A stretch of 64,000 nt of DNA from Solea solea (Eukaryota > Chordata > Actinopteri > Pleuronectiformes > Soleidae): NCBI RefSeq assembly GCF_958295425.1, contig NC_081141.1, forward strand, positions 23,504,365 to 23,568,364, written 5' to 3'. The notes under the pieces are model-generated. The model saw only the letters and a list, made by a program, of their open reading frames with translations. It had not been told where the DNA came from and ran no database searches. Both the position numbers and the translations under genes were made by a program. Shown piece by piece: positions 24,486 through 37,923 of this stretch (its first letter is position 1; each line of letters starts with the position of its first letter).

Positions 24486-27400
24486 GCTGGACACCCAGTA
24501 CAGTACATGTAACATAGTGTAATAAGTATTTACACTTCCCAAATAACAACCCCTGTAAATGTAATCCTCAGTCACTGTGTCAAAAGTGTGCCGTCCTCTC
24601 CTCTCACGGTGGCAGAAGATTCCATAGCTTGCTGTCATGCCCAGAAAACATCTTATTGTTAGTCGTACAAACATCTTTATCAGTAGTTCTACATGTCTGT
24701 TGCTGTTGTTGACAAGCGGTTTTCTCTGTTAGGGCCTCTCCTCCGTCCTTGTCAAGCACTGTAGGAATTGTATTGATGATGTTTAAATTGACGTTGGCAA
24801 TAACAGCGTCTCATCCACCACGTAGCCTGTGACAGGCTTGTTAAAACCACCTCGGAGTGACAGCATCTGCTGAGTTAAAAGTTAGCTGTTGTTGTTTTGG
24901 AGCTGTACTCGCCCGCGGCATCATCCTCTTCCTTCGTGTGCCTCGACGCCTCCAAAGCTGTGCTCAGCTTGCAGCGGCTTCTTCAGGTCTGAAGTTGACA
25001 GGCTCTTGTTTCCCGGTTACAAACTGCATTATACTGCGATATTCTTGCTCTTTTCAACAACACGTTCAAAACAAAGTCAACGCTTGCACGGAGATAGCGT
25101 CGTCTGTTCTGCCAGCTCGCTCGCCGGCTGAGCGTCTTCACCTGTAGAACACGAGCGGTCTGACAAAAAGTATGAATGAAAGGGAAAAAGGTGCATGTTT
25201 GTGTCAAATTGTATTTTCCTGTGGCAGAAAATGACACAAATAAACTGTAAATAGAGTCTTGGAAGCGATGGAAATGTAGGAGGACAGGCCGGGGGCTTCC
25301 CGGCTGGTAGACTGTCGAGGACATCGATAAGAATTTGATAAAAGACACAAGAGATGGACAGGGATGTCCCTCCAGGTCAGCAACTTGGCGTCTCTAGGTT
25401 TTTAGAGACTCACCTCCTTCTGTAACCCCGAGCGCGATCAGGTTCAGGTTCTAGTTGTTGAAGACATTGGTTGACTTTGGTAGCTTTTACCTTCCAGAGA
25501 GCAGTTGTTGCAATCTAATCTGGTTCCCAGAGCCTTGAATTCCCTGTCTTCGTCATTCTCAGGACTTTCCCCCTTAGACTTGGACACTGTTACATAGTCT
25601 GTATAGTTGCTGCTTACTTATATGCAAATGTTTTTGTTTTTGTTTGAAATAGTAAAGAAAAAAGCTAAAGTGTGCGCACGCGTCTCCTCAGCAAACCTCA
25701 TAACCAGGATTCACACATATTGTCACGCTCACTTATTCTTGGTGTGTTTGTAATTTTTACATCCTTACAGTGTTGTTTATGTGATGTATGGCCTGTTTTG
25801 CTCACTTGTATTGTGTTGATTTCCTAATAAAAACAACACACACACACACACAAAAAGACTTTGACAGATCTTTAGTTGAAATAGAGCCAATTATCAGCTC
25901 CTCCTTGTATGGAGGCCTCAGGAAGTGGCAATTACTTTAAAGTTTCTTGTAAAATGTTGTCATAAAAACTGAGATTTTGTGATAAACTGAGATAACAGAT
26001 AGATTTACAACTCTTTAAACATAAGACAATATGAAATAAAGGCTAAATATTACTGTAAAGAAAATAACATATAATGTAGACAGCTATACAGGAGCATAGA
26101 ATGATATATAAATATGAATCTGAATAGAATAAAAATAAAGTAAAGTGTAAACATGTAAACAAATATGGAATTAAATAAGTGAATGCAACCAGATGAACGT
26201 GTGCAGTGTTGTCCAAGTTCTTGTTTTCTCACAGATGTTACATCACGATCCCTTGATTTTTAGACAAATGTTTTGTAACCCAGGCACACGTGTCGGTCAC
26301 AGAGGTTGATGAATGGACACACAACAAAGAAAATCAACTGGGATGAGCTTAATTCCTACACTTTTGGTGTAGGACTGTAGGGCTCAGGAGTGTGGGCAGG
26401 GATGACATGCTGTACGTAGGCAAACAGAGACTGTGATGTGAGCTGAGGAGAACATCAGAGCTGCCGGGCAAAGAGCGACGCCGGCCAAGAGTGAAGGATG
26501 GAGAGAGCGAGAGACGGAAAAAAAAGAGAAAGAAAATACACTGTAATTGTAGCTCAGTTTGAGAGAAATGCACTGTAGTGTACGTAAGAGGAGGTCGAAG
26601 CAGACACCAGAGGGAGGGAGAGTTAGATGTTCAGAGTGAAGCACAGAGTGGGAGGGAGTTCAGGAAAGAGGCAACAAGGATAGAGTGTAAAGAGAGTGAG
26701 GGTGGAGAGAGGAAGAGCGTGTTTATAGAGGAATGTGACAGTGTTCAGTGTAGTGGAGATGGGACGGACTCATTTCACCACATCAGGTGCCGGACAGGAG
26801 TGAGAGGGGAAGCCCAGGGAGAAGCAGGCATCTCTCTTTCTTGTATCCAGACGGAATTGGTTTGTCTACTGTGATCCTCACAGCTTTGGGAGACAGAGCA
26901 GCAGAGGCAGTGACTGTGACTGTGGGGGCAGGCTGACTATAATGGAGGTAAGTCACCTCCAGTCAGGCTTGGAGGAAGGTTATGGCTGTTTGAGTGGATG
27001 TGACAGGGGACAAACGACGGCACAGACTCACTCACATCACAGCCTCGCAGAACGTGAAGTGAAACTGAGCGGATCCCGCGGTGATTTCCTAAGTGCAGTC
27101 GTAACATGGCCTTTCAGTGAACTTATTTGCAAACTAGAGTGTGGAGGAGAAATTCAGAGCAGCACTCGCTGAAGTAGATGCTGCATTTTCAAAATAAAAG
27201 CATGCCTTCCAACTTTTTTTATTTTGTTGTGTTGCACGAAGCCGAATAACTTCATTCTCTGCTTTCAGCACAGCCTTGCCTGGACAAGCTATTGTTTTTA
27301 AAGCAGTGAAATAATAGGGCGCAGCATGGAGATCTGTCTCAGTGTTACACCATACACAGCAATTTGGTGGGATAAATGGCATTGGTCACAGAATCAGCGG

Positions 27401-28589
27401 TTTGTGGCGGGTTAAGCATGAATTAAAACTGTCCATCTTGCTTTTGTCCCACCCAATGATTTTCTTGAACAGTCTCATTATAATATATTGTGTAATTACT
27501 GGCAACATACAAAAGATGTGTGAGGGGAAGAGTTTGCCCCGTGCACAACCTCCCACTTTCAGAAAGCCGTCACACCTTCATGTGCACTGCATGTGTTGAG
27601 ACATGGAGGGATCAACATCGACTGTACACTGTGCTGGTGACAAGGTGGATACAGTGAGACGGGTACTTGTTCAGGCCTGTTCAGGATTGCGCCGCGCTGC
27701 GTGTTATTATACCGAAAGAATCACAGAGCACAAGTGGAATTAGAAGAAGAGGGTGTGGAGGATGACGACAACAACAGAGACAGTTCCCACGTCTTTAAAC
27801 TGAGAGAGAGCGTAGCTGAGGTATTTATCTCTTCATGTATCCTGAATACAGAATTCCGTTTTGCGAGTGAAAATGTAATGTTTTCCATCTTTTATAGTTT
27901 GCCCACGGGAATTGCTGGGTTGCTCAGTTGCATAACTGTGTGACAAAACCACTGGAGCTGTCATGACCTGCTAAAGGAGAAGCTACTTTAAATAACTGTC
28001 CCAGATTCCCAAATACAGCATCCCTTTCATGAGTGAACACTCTGTCAGGGAAGTGCAGCGTCTCACCCACCGTCATAATGATGCTGCATAGTTTTCAACA
28101 TTCCCCCTAATGATTCCCATAAAACCGCCTGGAATAGAATTAGAGCAAAACACTGTGAGAATCAGCCGAACAGATGTGCACAGACGGTGAATATGTACGT
28201 TTGTTGTTATTTATGGCACGTGGAGCCATTTATGGAGCCGCGTGAGTTTGTCTGCGATCAAAGTTGGAGAGCTTTTTATTTTTGTGGCTGAGCACAGGTA
28301 TCGCCTACAGCACATGTTTCCAGCTGCTTTCAAAGTGATATACTAGATCCCTGAGAGTGATGTCATTATGTCTCTCCACACTCCCACATTACACCACTCA
28401 CATAGAGAGAGAGTGGGGGGGGGGTGCAGATTAGAAGAATGGGAGGAAGACTATGCTCCTAAATGACAACCTTATCACTGAGTCTTCAGCTGGCAGGGTC
28501 AACGGGCCCCCGTGCCAGGAAAGGGCCTCATTCTTTTCCACCTACCTATGCATATTATTCCACTGTGATCATGTATCAACGAAGAGTCA

Positions 28590-28677
28590 GACAGACTTAG
28601 AAAGAGCCATTCATACAGCACTACTGTATTTTCTGCTGTATCGCAGCATCTTTCATATCCATTCACAGGCCGCAGAC
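28590..28677. repeat. Left half of an interspersed repeat split by the MITE
   Basis: CATCTTTCATATCCATTCAC resembles the CATCTTTTCATACCCATTCAC block of the 60084-60280 repeat. The expected continuation (AGCAGAGCCGGGAATTGAAC) resumes at about 29053 after the inserted MITE. Confidence 0.45.
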
Positions 28678-29032
28678 CAAGGTTATTATAGTTCACGAAA
28701 AGTAATGAAATAACGAAAACTTAAATTGAGAAAACACTTTTGTTAACTGAAATAGAAATAAAAACTGAACCTGAATTGTGTGTTCAGAAAGCTAACTAAA
28801 ACTAACTAAAATTTGTGAAAGGTTGCATTTGAGACACAATACTTATGATCTTGCAGCTGGCAAATACTCCATATTACCAAAAACTAACACTAAAACTAAT
28901 AAAAACTTAAAAAAAATATAACTAGCAAACCCTGTTCTAAAAACTAATTAAAACAAACTAATTTTAAAAACAAAAAGTCTAAACGAAATAAGACCTAAAA
29001 CTAAAGAAAAATCCCAAACTATTATAACCTTG
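28678..29032. mobile_element. MITE with 16 bp terminal inverted repeats
   Basis: The left end CAAGGTTATTATAGTT and right end AACTATTATAACCTTG are inverted repeats with 15 of 16 matches, 355 bp apart. The interior is A-rich with repeated AAAACTAA motifs and no gene, as in non-autonomous DNA transposons. The sequence on both sides looks like two halves of one older repeat. Confidence 0.75.
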
Positions 29033-31171
29033 CTGTCAGGAGCAAGTGACTAGCAGAGCCGGGAATTGAACCCACAACCTTCAAGTTGAAAAACGACTCA
29101 CTCTAAATAATCTTAAATAATAATCTGCCTTCTTTTCTCGACATGGAAAATAAACTCTGCTATCACAAATCCTCCTTTTCCTTAAAGCACAACTCCAGTT
29201 TGTCATTGTCATCCAACCAAAGGACAAAAGCACAAATACAGGACATTTTACTGAAAAGAAGAATCGTTATATCCTTATAAAACAGGGCAGTGAAACTAAA
29301 AAATAATAATAATGTGATTCTCAATTGCATCGAGTTCACACATCAAACACAGTCTGTGTTCTTCTGGGATGACATTTAATCTGTCAGTCTCCAAGGCTAA
29401 TGGTGATGCTCCTGTGCATAACTTTGCACATAAAGGCGGCAAGGTTTTTATTTAAAAATGCCTCTGTGGAAAGGCCTGGCGTCTACACTACCCCACAATT
29501 TAAAAACATTTTAGTTATAGTTTGAAAACTCCAGGGCATCTGTTCCGTCTGGACACACAGAAACAGAAACCCTTGGAGATGCTAACACCGTCCGTCGCAT
29601 TCATTTCCTAAACGGTTCCAACCGACCATGACTCTGCAACAGCTGACTCACAAGAATTTAATTTTATAGAGAGCAAAGAAACCCAACAATTCACACATTC
29701 ACATGAGCAAGCACTAAGCTTTGAACAGGAAGAAATATTTGACAGAACTAGAGTCAATCAGCCATCTGCCTCGACCGGTTGTGGTGAAAGGTGAAAATGG
29801 GGCACAGAGGAGAGGCAAGACAGTTCTGAATCAGTGGTGACAATGTCCTTTATATAAGCAACAGCAGAGATTGTTGATGAATAATTATACTGATATCAAC
29901 TATAATTATAGCATAATAATAATGGTGATGGTATGATATGAATGATAATAATAATAATAGCCTAATAACTGGATCTGGATCCTGCAGCCTGCAAGATGAG
30001 GACACAGAGAGAGAGAGAGGGACAGGAAGGAAAGACACAAACTAGGGAGAGAAAGAACAAGGTTAATGTTGATGTCCACCATATCCACCTTTAGTGGTAG
30101 CACTTTGTCGAAACAACAAACAAACAAACAACAACACAAACAGTCGCCTGTGAGACAACTGTGAGTCTGGACATGCAGAAACAGAGACCTTAAATAAAGG
30201 CTGATGTCCACTTTACCCACTTTCATTTCCTCTATGGTTGTTATCAGCCGGGTTTAGGATCACATGGATTCAGGCTGTTTTTCAAGTGCTTTGGTCGTGA
30301 CCAACACATGTAGTGTAACATAATTAAAGAACAGAGATTTGGCTTTCCTCACCCCTAGTTTTCAGAAATGAAATCTGATGAAAGCTCTCATTGAATCAAA
30401 TTCAATGAGAGCTTGAATTTTAAAAATGTCAATCTCCCATTTATGATCCGGCACAAAAAGTGACCAGTGAAGACCCAGTATTCCAACACAACGTCTACAC
30501 CTCGACAATAAGCGTCCTATCCTATCTCGCTGAAAGCTCAAAAGTGCACAAATAATAACCGGAAGCCACAACAAGGCTTTTATGTCGGTGACGTTTACAT
30601 TTATCGGGCTCTCACATCTCGCATAAACATCACAGCCAAACAAGTGGCGGTTAATGGAAAAAAAGTAAATATTTATGGGCAAGGGATGGGCGATAATTCA
30701 AAAACGTCTAAAAATAATTCCACTTGTTTCAGTATGTTTTCACTCACTGTTTCAGAGCGGGATAAAAGCCTTTCAGTGGTAAATAATTCATGACTACATG
30801 GCGCTAGCTGCTGATCTGCTCTTTCGAACTGAAGACACATTCGACTCTGTAAAACCATTTTTGGACACATTCCAGTATAATGCATAACTCTGAAGCATTA
30901 GCAGCAAAGTACGGCAACATATCGTGAGTTAATGATCAATCGTGTCGGGGGCAGATGCAGCCCAATAAAGTAAATATAGAAATATAAAAGGAAAATTTCC
31001 TAGATTTAATTTTAGAACTCTTTTAGAACTCCCTACATTCACGGGCATCAATTCCCATCCTCGTCACAGTACTAAAGGCTCCCATTTGGACTCCATTAAA
31101 AATACATTTTCCTCCATACTCCAGCTGCCAAGGTTACGCAAATGTCTGTACAAGAGCAGTAGTTGTCCAGG

Positions 31172-31207
31172 CACACACACACACACACACACACGCACAC
31201 ACACACC
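31172..31207. repeat. CA microsatellite
   Basis: CA repeat with one GC interruption. It splits a unique-looking stretch at 31030-31440. Confidence 0.9.
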
Positions 31208-31807
31208 CAGCGAGCAGCGCGGACGAACCTCCTTATCTATTAAAACCCAAGGAGGTTGATTGTTTGCTTGACCTAATGTCTCATTTGGATGCACATTATA
31301 GCATCTGACTGCAATCTAATTTCAGCAGGGGGTCGTTCACTAAAAGCTGGCCTCGAGTCAACGGTGGTGCCATGTGGCTGCCAATAAAGAGACACGGAGA
31401 TGGAATTAATGAGAACTACATGCTTTATTATTCACATTGTTTAAATAAACTTGTGGTCCTTCTTCTTCCACAGTTTATTTTTTTTATTTTTCTCCCTGCA
31501 TCCTAACCCTCATCATCTCACTGTGAACAGACCAGACACTGACTGTTTCCCAGATAATGCAACAGTTATCAATGTATAATGCAGCGGTGGCTCAACAGAA
31601 TATAAATCTCTCTTTCTCTCTCAAACACACACATTGACTTTCCACGTCTGTCTCTTTCTCTCTCTCTGTGCCTGGCAGTCCATCTCTTCACTCTGGGGCG
31701 GTAATGAGTGTCTGCTAGTCTGCTCTTCAGCACTGACGCCCCATTCATGCTCAATCTCCTTTACAATGCTCTAAAAGGATTACCCAATTAGCTGCTATTG
31801 GATGCCA

Positions 31808-31958
31808 ATGTGTGTGTGTGTGTGTGTGTGTGTGTTTGGTGTTGGGATGAGGAGTGAATGATGGATGGTTGTCTCTACCCTGCACCTCACTCCCAGTTGA
31901 TGTTCTGCTAGAGGCCACATTACTCATCCACAGTGAGTAGGACATAAGACGGGGAAGT

Positions 31959-31993
<35 letters not shown>

Positions 31994-32109
31994 GTTGTGG
32001 TTTTCTTTGTAAGTCTTCAAACACCGGTTCAGAATCCTAACACTGTAATTGTGCGAATGTGTGACAATGTGCATTATAGGTAATAATGAGTATGTCTTTT
32101 GACTTTTTT

Positions 32110-32146
<37 letters not shown>

Positions 32147-32182
32147 TGATTGTACTTGGTTACACACACACACACACACACA
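31808..32182. repeat. Cluster of four TG/CA microsatellites
   Basis: TG runs at 31808-31834, 31961-31992 and 32112-32142 and a CA run at 32163-32182 lie within 375 bp. The last two are close inverted complements (20 bp apart) and could form a hairpin. Confidence 0.85.
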
Positions 32183-32979
32183 TGCTAATACTATGTGTGT
32201 TACTCTAAACTCCTGCAAACTGTCCTATGTTCAGGAGACAAAATGTAATAATAGTTTCTTTTCCTGATTGAAACTAGCAAGAAATGATTAACTAACATTA
32301 GTTCACATTATATTTTCCACTACAAAGTGACTTTTTTCACTCTAAATGAATCAACATAGCTAACTTATTGGATCACTTTCACTCTGGGTAGTCTCTAAAG
32401 AGTTTTTTGGGGTTAAAACTCTAATACCACTCTAATGTCTCTTGCTGAATTGCCTCTCTTTTTTGGTGACATGATGTCCACAAAAGAGAAAACAAGTAGG
32501 CAGAGAAAGGAGGAGTGAGTGTGTGATGAGTTGCAGGTGTGCATGTTTGATTGCATGACAGGTGTGTGTGAGTGTGTAGATGGATCCTGGAAGCTGATTG
32601 GTCCTGCACTGGAGGTTCCACTATAAGAGGCCTCATCCTCCTTCTGAATGTTTTGTTTAATGTGTTGCTGGTGGGTTTTTTTTTTGGGGGGGGGGGAGGA
32701 TTTGGGTAGAGGGAGTCTCCACATTTGTACCAACGACCCCTGAGCACAAATGGACATGACAACCAGGACTGAGACCTTGGAGTTAGACATTAAGTTGTGA
32801 TAGTTAAGTTAAGTTTAGAGCAGGTCTATGACTGATAGCTGTACAACAGTGTGTCGTGCTTTGCAACAGTTCGGACATCAACAGCAGATTATTTGCTGGA
32901 AATGTGATGTTTCCTCTATCTTTCAGTTTATCAGTGCTTTTGTTTTTACTCTGTCACACGTGGGATTGTAATAATTGTG

Positions 32980-33104
<125 letters not shown>

Positions 33105-33792
33105 CCTTCATAATTACAGTGAGTGAATCGTTGTTACGTTCTCGTGAGTCACTGTTATTCAACATCACACAAAGGAGTCTGTGCCATTTATCAAACCTTT
33201 GGTCATATTGAGGACAAGTCTTGCTTTACTTTACAAACTCCCCTTGAAAAAGACTAAAAACTTACAATGAGTTTATGACAAAGTATGACGCCTCATGCAC
33301 AGACTTGTAGGACGATGTGAAATCACATTATTTCGGCACCATTTGAAATGAAATTAAATAGAATAAAGTAGTGTATTAAAGTTTGGGTTGAAAGTTTCAC
33401 ACAGGTTGATTAATATTGCAACACAATATTAAATATCTTAGAAAAAGTGAAACATTGGAACAGATTGGGACTACAGATTAATGTATAAACCGCACGTATC
33501 CGCTTCAACACAAACAAAGAACAATAATCTGTCCATGAATGACCTAAAAAAACACGACAGACTGATACAGATAGATTACACTTACATCTGTTAGAAATTA
33601 CCATATAGACAGTGAGAATTAAAGTGACGCCATCTGGCACAGCGGCGCGATACAGTGAAGACACAATACGCTTTCATGGTCATTGTGAAACAGGTATAAA
33701 TCCTGCATCTTTGTGCGTCCACTGGCCACACTAATGGATTGGCTATGCTCTGCAACTGTGTGTCTACATGTAAGTAAGCAGTTTGTGTGAGG

Positions 33793-33822
33793 GAGGAGGA
33801 GGAGGAGGAGGAGGAAGAGGAG
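33793..33822. repeat. GGA trinucleotide repeat
   Basis: About eight GGA units with one AGA variant, followed by GGTGGTGATG. No gene overlaps. Confidence 0.8.
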
Positions 33823-35376
33823 GTGGTGATGTTAGTGGTGGGAGGGGGGTCAGCTGGAGCTCTTTTGTGTGGATGCAGAGGAACACGCGGCCAATCAGAC
33901 GTGAGATTAGACGTACACACACACTCACACACCCCCGGTCCCTCCTCACCAATGGTCTTAAATCATGTCGTCCACCCAGAAGCCGCGGGGTCAGATCATT
34001 TGTGCGCCTTATTAAAGTCCTGCAATGATGGAGCCATGAAAGTGTTGTCAAATCACCGCTATGAGTGAATGGAATAGAAATGATAATTGAATGTAAACGG
34101 AAGTAAATAAGGTCAGTTTGTGTTGATCACAGGATCATTGTTCACACAGACAGACTCGAGGCTGTGAGGAGAAATAATCAAGGAACAATGGTCGTGAGCT
34201 GAAAGGATGAATATATGATTTGTACATATTCAGTGTGAGGTTTTTTTTTACTGTACCTCTCTCTCTGCGGCCAGTTGCTCATTTGGATGAAACCACCTTG
34301 TTCGGCTCTTTATTTTGCTTTCATCCTCTCATTAAGCACTTTTGTAACTCGGCTGCGCAGATGGTGTATTATTTGATAAGTGGCTCTGATCTTCCACACG
34401 ATGATGTAACGTGATGTAACCTTTCGTGCAGTTCTGTCGCCACACGTTGAATCAGAGATCACAGCACGGTCAGAGGCGATCAGTTCACTTTTGACATACA
34501 TTCATTTCATCATTGATGAATCATTATCACAGGTTTTTTTTTCCCCACACATTTTCCTGCACATGTATAGAAAATATACCTTTTTATTTGTGACCAAAAT
34601 GGGGGTGAAAGATTTACACTCATTTTCTCAGCAGGAGAGCTTAGGGCCCCGGGACACCGGGACCCCCCCCTCTTTTCTTTTGTTATTTCTTCATTTGGAA
34701 CACAGTATATTTTCTTCCTGTCGCAGTGTGTGACTGTATTTTATCCACAAGGTGTTTTTGTCAACACTGTGCACTCTGTGGGACGCCGAGTGCTCTTGAA
34801 GTCCAGGAATGAGACTCTTGTGTGTGTGTGTGCAAGACGTCTGAACAAACAGCGTAAAGAAAGGACGGAGGTAAATCACTGTAAAACTGAAGCTCTACAC
34901 TCACTCTCACTGCGAGGACTAGTCATTCATTTAACACTCAAATATGGTCCTGGGCTGTTTGGAGGAGAATATATCAAGCGGCACACGAGAGTCCAAACAA
35001 AGAGCGGGCACACTTCAACAGACAAAAGAGTGAAAGGAGAGAGGGAGAGAGGGAGAGGGAGAGAGAGCGCCTTTTTTTCCCCTTTTACAGATGAAGTGTT
35101 GTTTGTTCGGGGTGGGTGCAGGGCACCGAGTGGGACGGATGGATGGAGGGAGAGGGAGGGACTGATGGAAGTACGCAGGGAGGATGAATGGTTATTACAC
35201 AGTTAGTCGATGCACAAACGGGGGGTGTCTGTGGGTGATAGTGGGGGAGAGAAGGGGGCGGCGTAAAAGATCTTTTGTGAAGGCCGAGAGTTAATCACTT
35301 GAGCGGCACACGCCGGTTCTATGGGAGCACATGTTGGACACTGGCTCCCCTGGGGAGGGAGGGGAGGCCCCAAAGT

Positions 35377-35618
35377 ACACACATACATACACACACACAC
35401 ACACACACAGCTGAATTTCCATGTCAGTTCTAATGCAAAGCTGGGTACAGGCCAAGCAGAAAAGCAGGAAGACCCACCCCCTCCACAGAACAGTTAGCAG
35501 ACCCCTCTGGCTGTGGTGATAGTGGGAGCTTTGCATTTGCTGCTGGTTCATTCAAGGCCGCACACTCACTCACTCTCACACACACAGGGATGTACACACA
35601 CACACACACGCGCGCGCC
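35377..35618. repeat. Two CA microsatellites
   Basis: CA/CATA runs at 35377-35409 and 35577-35618, the second ending in CGCGCGCG. They lie about 2.3 kb upstream of the lzts1 start codon. Confidence 0.8.
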
Positions 35619-36639
35619 TGACTGTACAGTTTCTCCATGACTGGATGGATGACTGTGTAGGGGCCTTGCTAGAGATGGATGCTTAGTTTGACTTGGCAGT
35701 AAGTAAAATCTATTGTTTCATTACTTCAATCTCCCGCGTCTGTAGTGGATGTTAATATCTGTGAGTGATGGTGAAGAGCAGGGATGGGATTTAGAGGCTG
35801 TTGTCAGGGACTGTTTACATCAGAGACACGAGGAACTGTTTTTGCTTTGTATCTGTGAGGCACGTGTCGTTTATTACTCAGCGTTCTCTGTGACTGTTGT
35901 TTTCTAGAGTGTTCAGTTTAATTCTGGGAAAATCAAAAAGCAAACTCCTTTTTCCACTGTTATACGTTTATGTTTGGGCTATTTTTTATTATGTTTTGTA
36001 TAGATTGTGAAATTTGACTGTTAACTGTCCATTTTCAGAGGGTGTTTATAGGCAATTCTCTGTCATATTCTCATGGAAATTGCACTGAATCTTTTTTTAG
36101 ACGTGAAAATAGATCAATCAAAACGCAGAGCAGCATTTGGGGATTAACTATAGCTTTGTGATTCTTTCGTGCTTCACTTGGCTGTTTTCACCTCATATAA
36201 ACAGTTTCTCAGTCAGTCAGTAATCAGACCTTGCTTCCTCCCTGCAGGCTCCTCAGTCTCACTCACTGTGTGTCTCTGATTCTCCTCCTATTATTCTCTG
36301 TCTATTTTCTACATGTCTCATCTCACTCGTCTTTGTTTCCTGCACTGGTGATGAAAAGTGATAGCCTTGATCGGGGCTCATACGGCGTCTTCTCCCCTCC
36401 GAGCTTGTTCACCAAAAGTGACAGCTACAAACTCCACCACGCAGACAATAAGTATGGATTAGCCTCCAGCCGAATGCACACTATGTACACTAATATGTGA
36501 CTTACAGCGGGTCATTAGTCCCGAGCTCTGTTGTTGTAGCTGTTGTACAGAGCTTAGAGAGTGACGACCAGGTGGTTAGGGGAGCCCACAAGCCTGATCT
36601 GCCAGTGTGGAGCCTTTTTTTCTCCCTAAGAGGAGAGTT

Positions 36640-37150
36640 TCCCCCCCCTGTGGATTAGCGATCATGGCCAGCAACATCTGGGGTCTGGTAGCCTTTTTAA
36701 AAGGAACGAGGGCTGGTGACAGTAACTCTCTGATGTGTCAAGCAAGAATGTTACCGTCACTTTTAATTCCAAGCCAGTCGCAAACTGGAATATTTATGTG
36801 CTATCTCACTATAAGATGCCCAAGTGGAATAGCAAACACAAAAATGATTGCAGAGTGTTATTGAGATGGCAGCACCAGCCAAGTGTTGAGCAGGCAGTAA
36901 ATGGCCTAATTGCCAGTTTGTTTAGAGGAAGGGCACCCAAAGGCTTATTTATCAAATTCAACGGCCGAGCTATAAATCTGGGCACCCAGAACCAGGCAGG
37001 ATGCCAAGACAGACCTATTTCACTCTGCAAATGTGAACACACCTGCTACTGCTCGTCTGGACCCAAGGAGAACAATAAACTTAAACAACACTGGCCGACG
37101 TATAATACTGTGCTACGGCTTTGTCCTTTCATGGATAAATCTTTTTAAAA
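36640..37150. promoter_or_regulatory. Candidate conserved noncoding element upstream of lzts1
   Basis: About 500 bp of balanced, non-repetitive sequence without simple repeats lies 0.8 kb before the lzts1 leader exon. It includes GGCCTAATTGCC, CTTATTTATCAAATTC and GAGCTATAAATCTGGG. It is fairly free of stop codons on both strands but shows no known domain and no start or splice context for a gene. Regulatory function is inference; conservation cannot be tested here. Confidence 0.3.
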
Positions 37151-37804
37151 GTGTCGTGCGTGGCTTTACAACACAAACAAATGTCTGTTACATGCAGACC
37201 ATTGTCAGATAAGTTGATGCAATGCCAATTAACCCTGTTAGCTCCACACAACTCTCTCTGTGTCACCCGGTGCCACTTCTGTGCTGCACAGAGGAAGTGA
37301 TTTACTACTGCTGTATACACTCTAATGCTCCCTCGTTCAGGTCCATACAACATAGATTAACGTACATTTCCAGTTTCCTCCTGAAGCCAACTTCTGTACA
37401 TTTTCCTGTGTTTGGGGATGTTTTCGGATAGCATGTGATGTTGACTTTGTAAATATGGTTCCATTTAGAGCAGAGGTGTCAAACTAACACTGGTCTATGG
37501 AACCGGAAAATATACTATTTAAAATTTGAACCCCCGATTTAGAGGAAAAAAGACAAAACAAAGGCACGCCACATATGAGATACAATAGAGATACATACTT
37601 GGTCAGGTCTGATAGTTTTGCTTGACAGAGTGCATTTTCAGGTGAATGACGGAGCATTTAAGTCATGTGTAAATTGTTTCTGTTCATGCTGATTAAAGAA
37701 AAGGAGAATCATATCAACAACAACAGTTTAGAAGCTACAAACTCCAGCTTTCAGCAGTGATAAATCCTGTGTTTAATCTGTAATGTCCCTGTCTCGTCCT
37801 GCAG

Positions 37805-37923
37805 ATGAAGCCACTGATTGTTCTTCCCTGATGTCATGAGTTGGGTGTCCTCCTCACTTCTGTGTAACCTCACCACCTGGACCATTTTAGCCCCACCCTC
37901 TGCTCACCTATGCCTGCAGGATC
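37805..37923 (+). promoter_or_regulatory. lzts1: lzts1 5' untranslated exon segment with upstream ATGs
   Basis: A strong acceptor (pyrimidine-rich tract ending CTGCAG at 37804) lies 119 nt before the lzts1 start codon, so the first coding exon probably begins at 37805 and follows a noncoding exon further upstream. If so, this leader holds three upstream ATGs: 37805-37831 (8 codons plus stop), 37831-37839 (two codons plus stop), and 37836-37931, which is in another frame and ends across the real start codon. A second acceptor-like CTGCAG ends at 37920; its use would remove all three upstream frames. Confidence 0.5.

Larger units (their letters stand above)
17886..28589. other. Intergenic, gene-poor
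   Basis: It contains TG, AT and CA microsatellites, repeat copy B, the AT-rich degenerate tandem repeat (22670-23280), a SINE-like piece (24320-24485) and a purine-rich stretch (26450-26720). No frame has domain homology or plausible splice structure. Confidence 0.55.

Noticed and set aside
26384..26874. Open frames on both strands in a purine-rich stretch
   Set aside because: Biased GA composition explains the lack of stops; no homology or splice sites support a gene.
31751..32218. 155-codon minus-strand open frame rich in Thr-His
   Set aside because: It comes from four TG/CA microsatellites; no protein family fits.
34730..35206. 158-codon plus-strand open frame
   Set aside because: It passes through GA-rich simple sequence, shows no homology, and has no intron-exon context or matching frame elsewhere.
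36735..37148. 137-codon plus-strand open frame upstream of lzts1
   Set aside because: No recognisable domain, no splice partners, the opposite strand is also open, and it overlaps a likely noncoding regulatory block.
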